Assembly: GCA_022013615.1 (NCBI GenBank)
Contig: JAKLQB010000387.1
Span: forward strand, 1 to 6,324
Origin: Desulfobacterales bacterium
GTDB lineage: Bacteria > Desulfobacterota > DSM-4660 > Desulfatiglandales > Desulfatiglandaceae
Reading direction: 5' to 3'
Length of the DNA stretch: 6,324 nucleotides
In this document: positions 5,785 to 6,324 of the stretch, in pieces
How positions within the stretch are numbered: position 1 is the first letter of the stretch
Layout: every line of letters begins with the position of its first letter
Position numbers and translations under genes: made by a program
Notes under the pieces: generated by a model
Database searches by the model: none
The model's input: the letters and a program-made list of their open reading frames with translations, nothing else
Told to the model about the DNA's origin: nothing

Positions 5785-6180
5785 ATGGCACAAAGCAAGG
5801 AGAAAGCAAGTTTTGGTGAAAAGTTGAGGTCAGTACAACCAACAAGAAAGGTTCTAGTCTGGTCTTGCGTGGCCTGTATTGTTCTAACAATGATTATCGG
5901 TTTCTCTCTGGGCGGATGGGTTACAGGTGGTACCGCCCAGAGAACGGCTGAGGAAATGGCTGAAAAGGCTGTCGTCGACCGCTTGGCAGCGATATGTGTT
6001 GTACAGTTTAACCAGGATCCTGAGAAAGATAAAAAACTCAAAGAATTAAAAGAAAAAAGTTCATGGGATCAAGGTGACTATGTGCAAAAACAGGGTTGGG
6101 CGACAATGCCCGGTGAGAAGAAGCCCGACAGTGAGGTTGCCGACGAGTGTGCCAAACTCCTTATAAAAACAAGTCAGTAA
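5785..6180 (+). CDS. Single-pass membrane protein of unknown function (131 aa)
   Basis: No function can be named. A short basic N-terminus (residues 1-22, with K/R at 5, 7, 13, 15, 21 and 22) is followed by one transmembrane helix (about 23-45, VLVWSCVACIVLTMIIGFSLGG split over two turns of the stretch). The remaining 85 residues are helical and charged, and probably lie in the periplasm (positive-inside rule). This part has a GGWVTGGTAQR junction, the segment AAICVVQFNQDPEKDKK and a conserved-looking SSWDQGDYVQKQGWATMPG. Two periplasmic Cys (C71 and C122) could form a disulfide. The ribosome site GGAGGGG (5771-5777) is well placed for ATG 5785. It is separated from the lipoprotein by 126 bp, so it may be the last gene of the operon or have its own promoter. 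Confidence 0.8.
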   Translation: MAQSKEKASFGEKLRSVQPTRKVLVWSCVACIVLTMIIGFSLGGWVTGGTAQRTAEEMAEKAVVDRLAAICVVQFNQDPEKDKKLKELKEKSSWDQGDYVQKQGWATMPGEKKPDSEVADECAKLLIKTSQ

Positions 6181-6202
6181 AGAGCTCAACCGTCGAACTC
6201 TT
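6180..6202 (+). other. Hairpin just after the last gene
   Basis: AAGAG (6180-6184) pairs with CTCTT (6198-6202), and an inner TC/GA pair is possible. It begins at the last base of the stop codon, but no T tract follows, so it is at most a weak or factor-assisted transcription end. Confidence 0.3.
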
Positions 6203-6324
6203 GATTGGGAAATAAGTGTTGTGCTACTCTTTTCTTTCAAGGGAGAAGCGCGTGGTCAGCAAAAGGTTATTGAGAGGGCCTAGTCGGTTCTCTTAAGCGA
6301 GTCGATAACATGGCAATGCCAAGA

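Noticed and set aside
6310..6324. Possible gene start (MAMPR) running off the right edge
   Set aside because: Only five codons are visible and no good ribosome site precedes it, so it cannot be supported.

Overview
The window looks like chromosomal DNA of a Gram-negative bacterium with moderate G+C. Two diderm lipoproteins, an HflC-type SPFH protein and a periplasm-facing membrane protein support this. The style of the two-component genes would fit a deltaproteobacterial (Desulfobacterota-like) host, but that is an impression, not a demonstrated assignment. All confident genes read on the + strand.

Layout. Positions 1-185 hold no convincing gene. A small unrecognised ORF (186-380) follows. 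A sigma70-like promoter (419-447), a triple ATGATCA repeat (449-469) and a terminator-like hairpin (481-500) make up the leader of a two-component system: an OmpR-family response regulator (589-1266) overlapping a HAMP/HisKA/HATPase sensor kinase (1244-2644). The 739 bp after the kinase (2645-3383) is the most informative stretch. It holds two copies of one promoter architecture (2697-2751 and 3014-3068), each with tandem 11-bp repeats placed just upstream of a -10 box. This is the arrangement expected for OmpR-family activator sites. The first copy precedes a 36-codon single-pass membrane protein gene (2840-2950). The second copy is interrupted at its -10 box by a 228-bp MITE-like element (3069-3296) with 23-bp perfect terminal inverted repeats and a 9-bp target duplication. 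That duplication gives a TATAAT on each side of the insertion.

Downstream is a probable envelope operon with good Shine-Dalgarno sequences and short gaps: a 93-aa protein of unknown function (3384-3665), a lipoprotein (3708-4259), an hflC-like gene without hflK (4307-5248), a small alanine-rich coiled-coil lipoprotein (5290-5658) and, after a 126-bp gap, a single-pass membrane protein (5785-6180). Positions 6181-6324 contain no convincing gene.

Working model (inference): the sensor kinase and regulator respond to an envelope signal and switch on both the small membrane protein and the envelope operon through matching 11-bp repeat sites. The MITE later landed in the operon promoter. It kept the activator site and -10 on the left and made a second -10 on the right, next to the operon.
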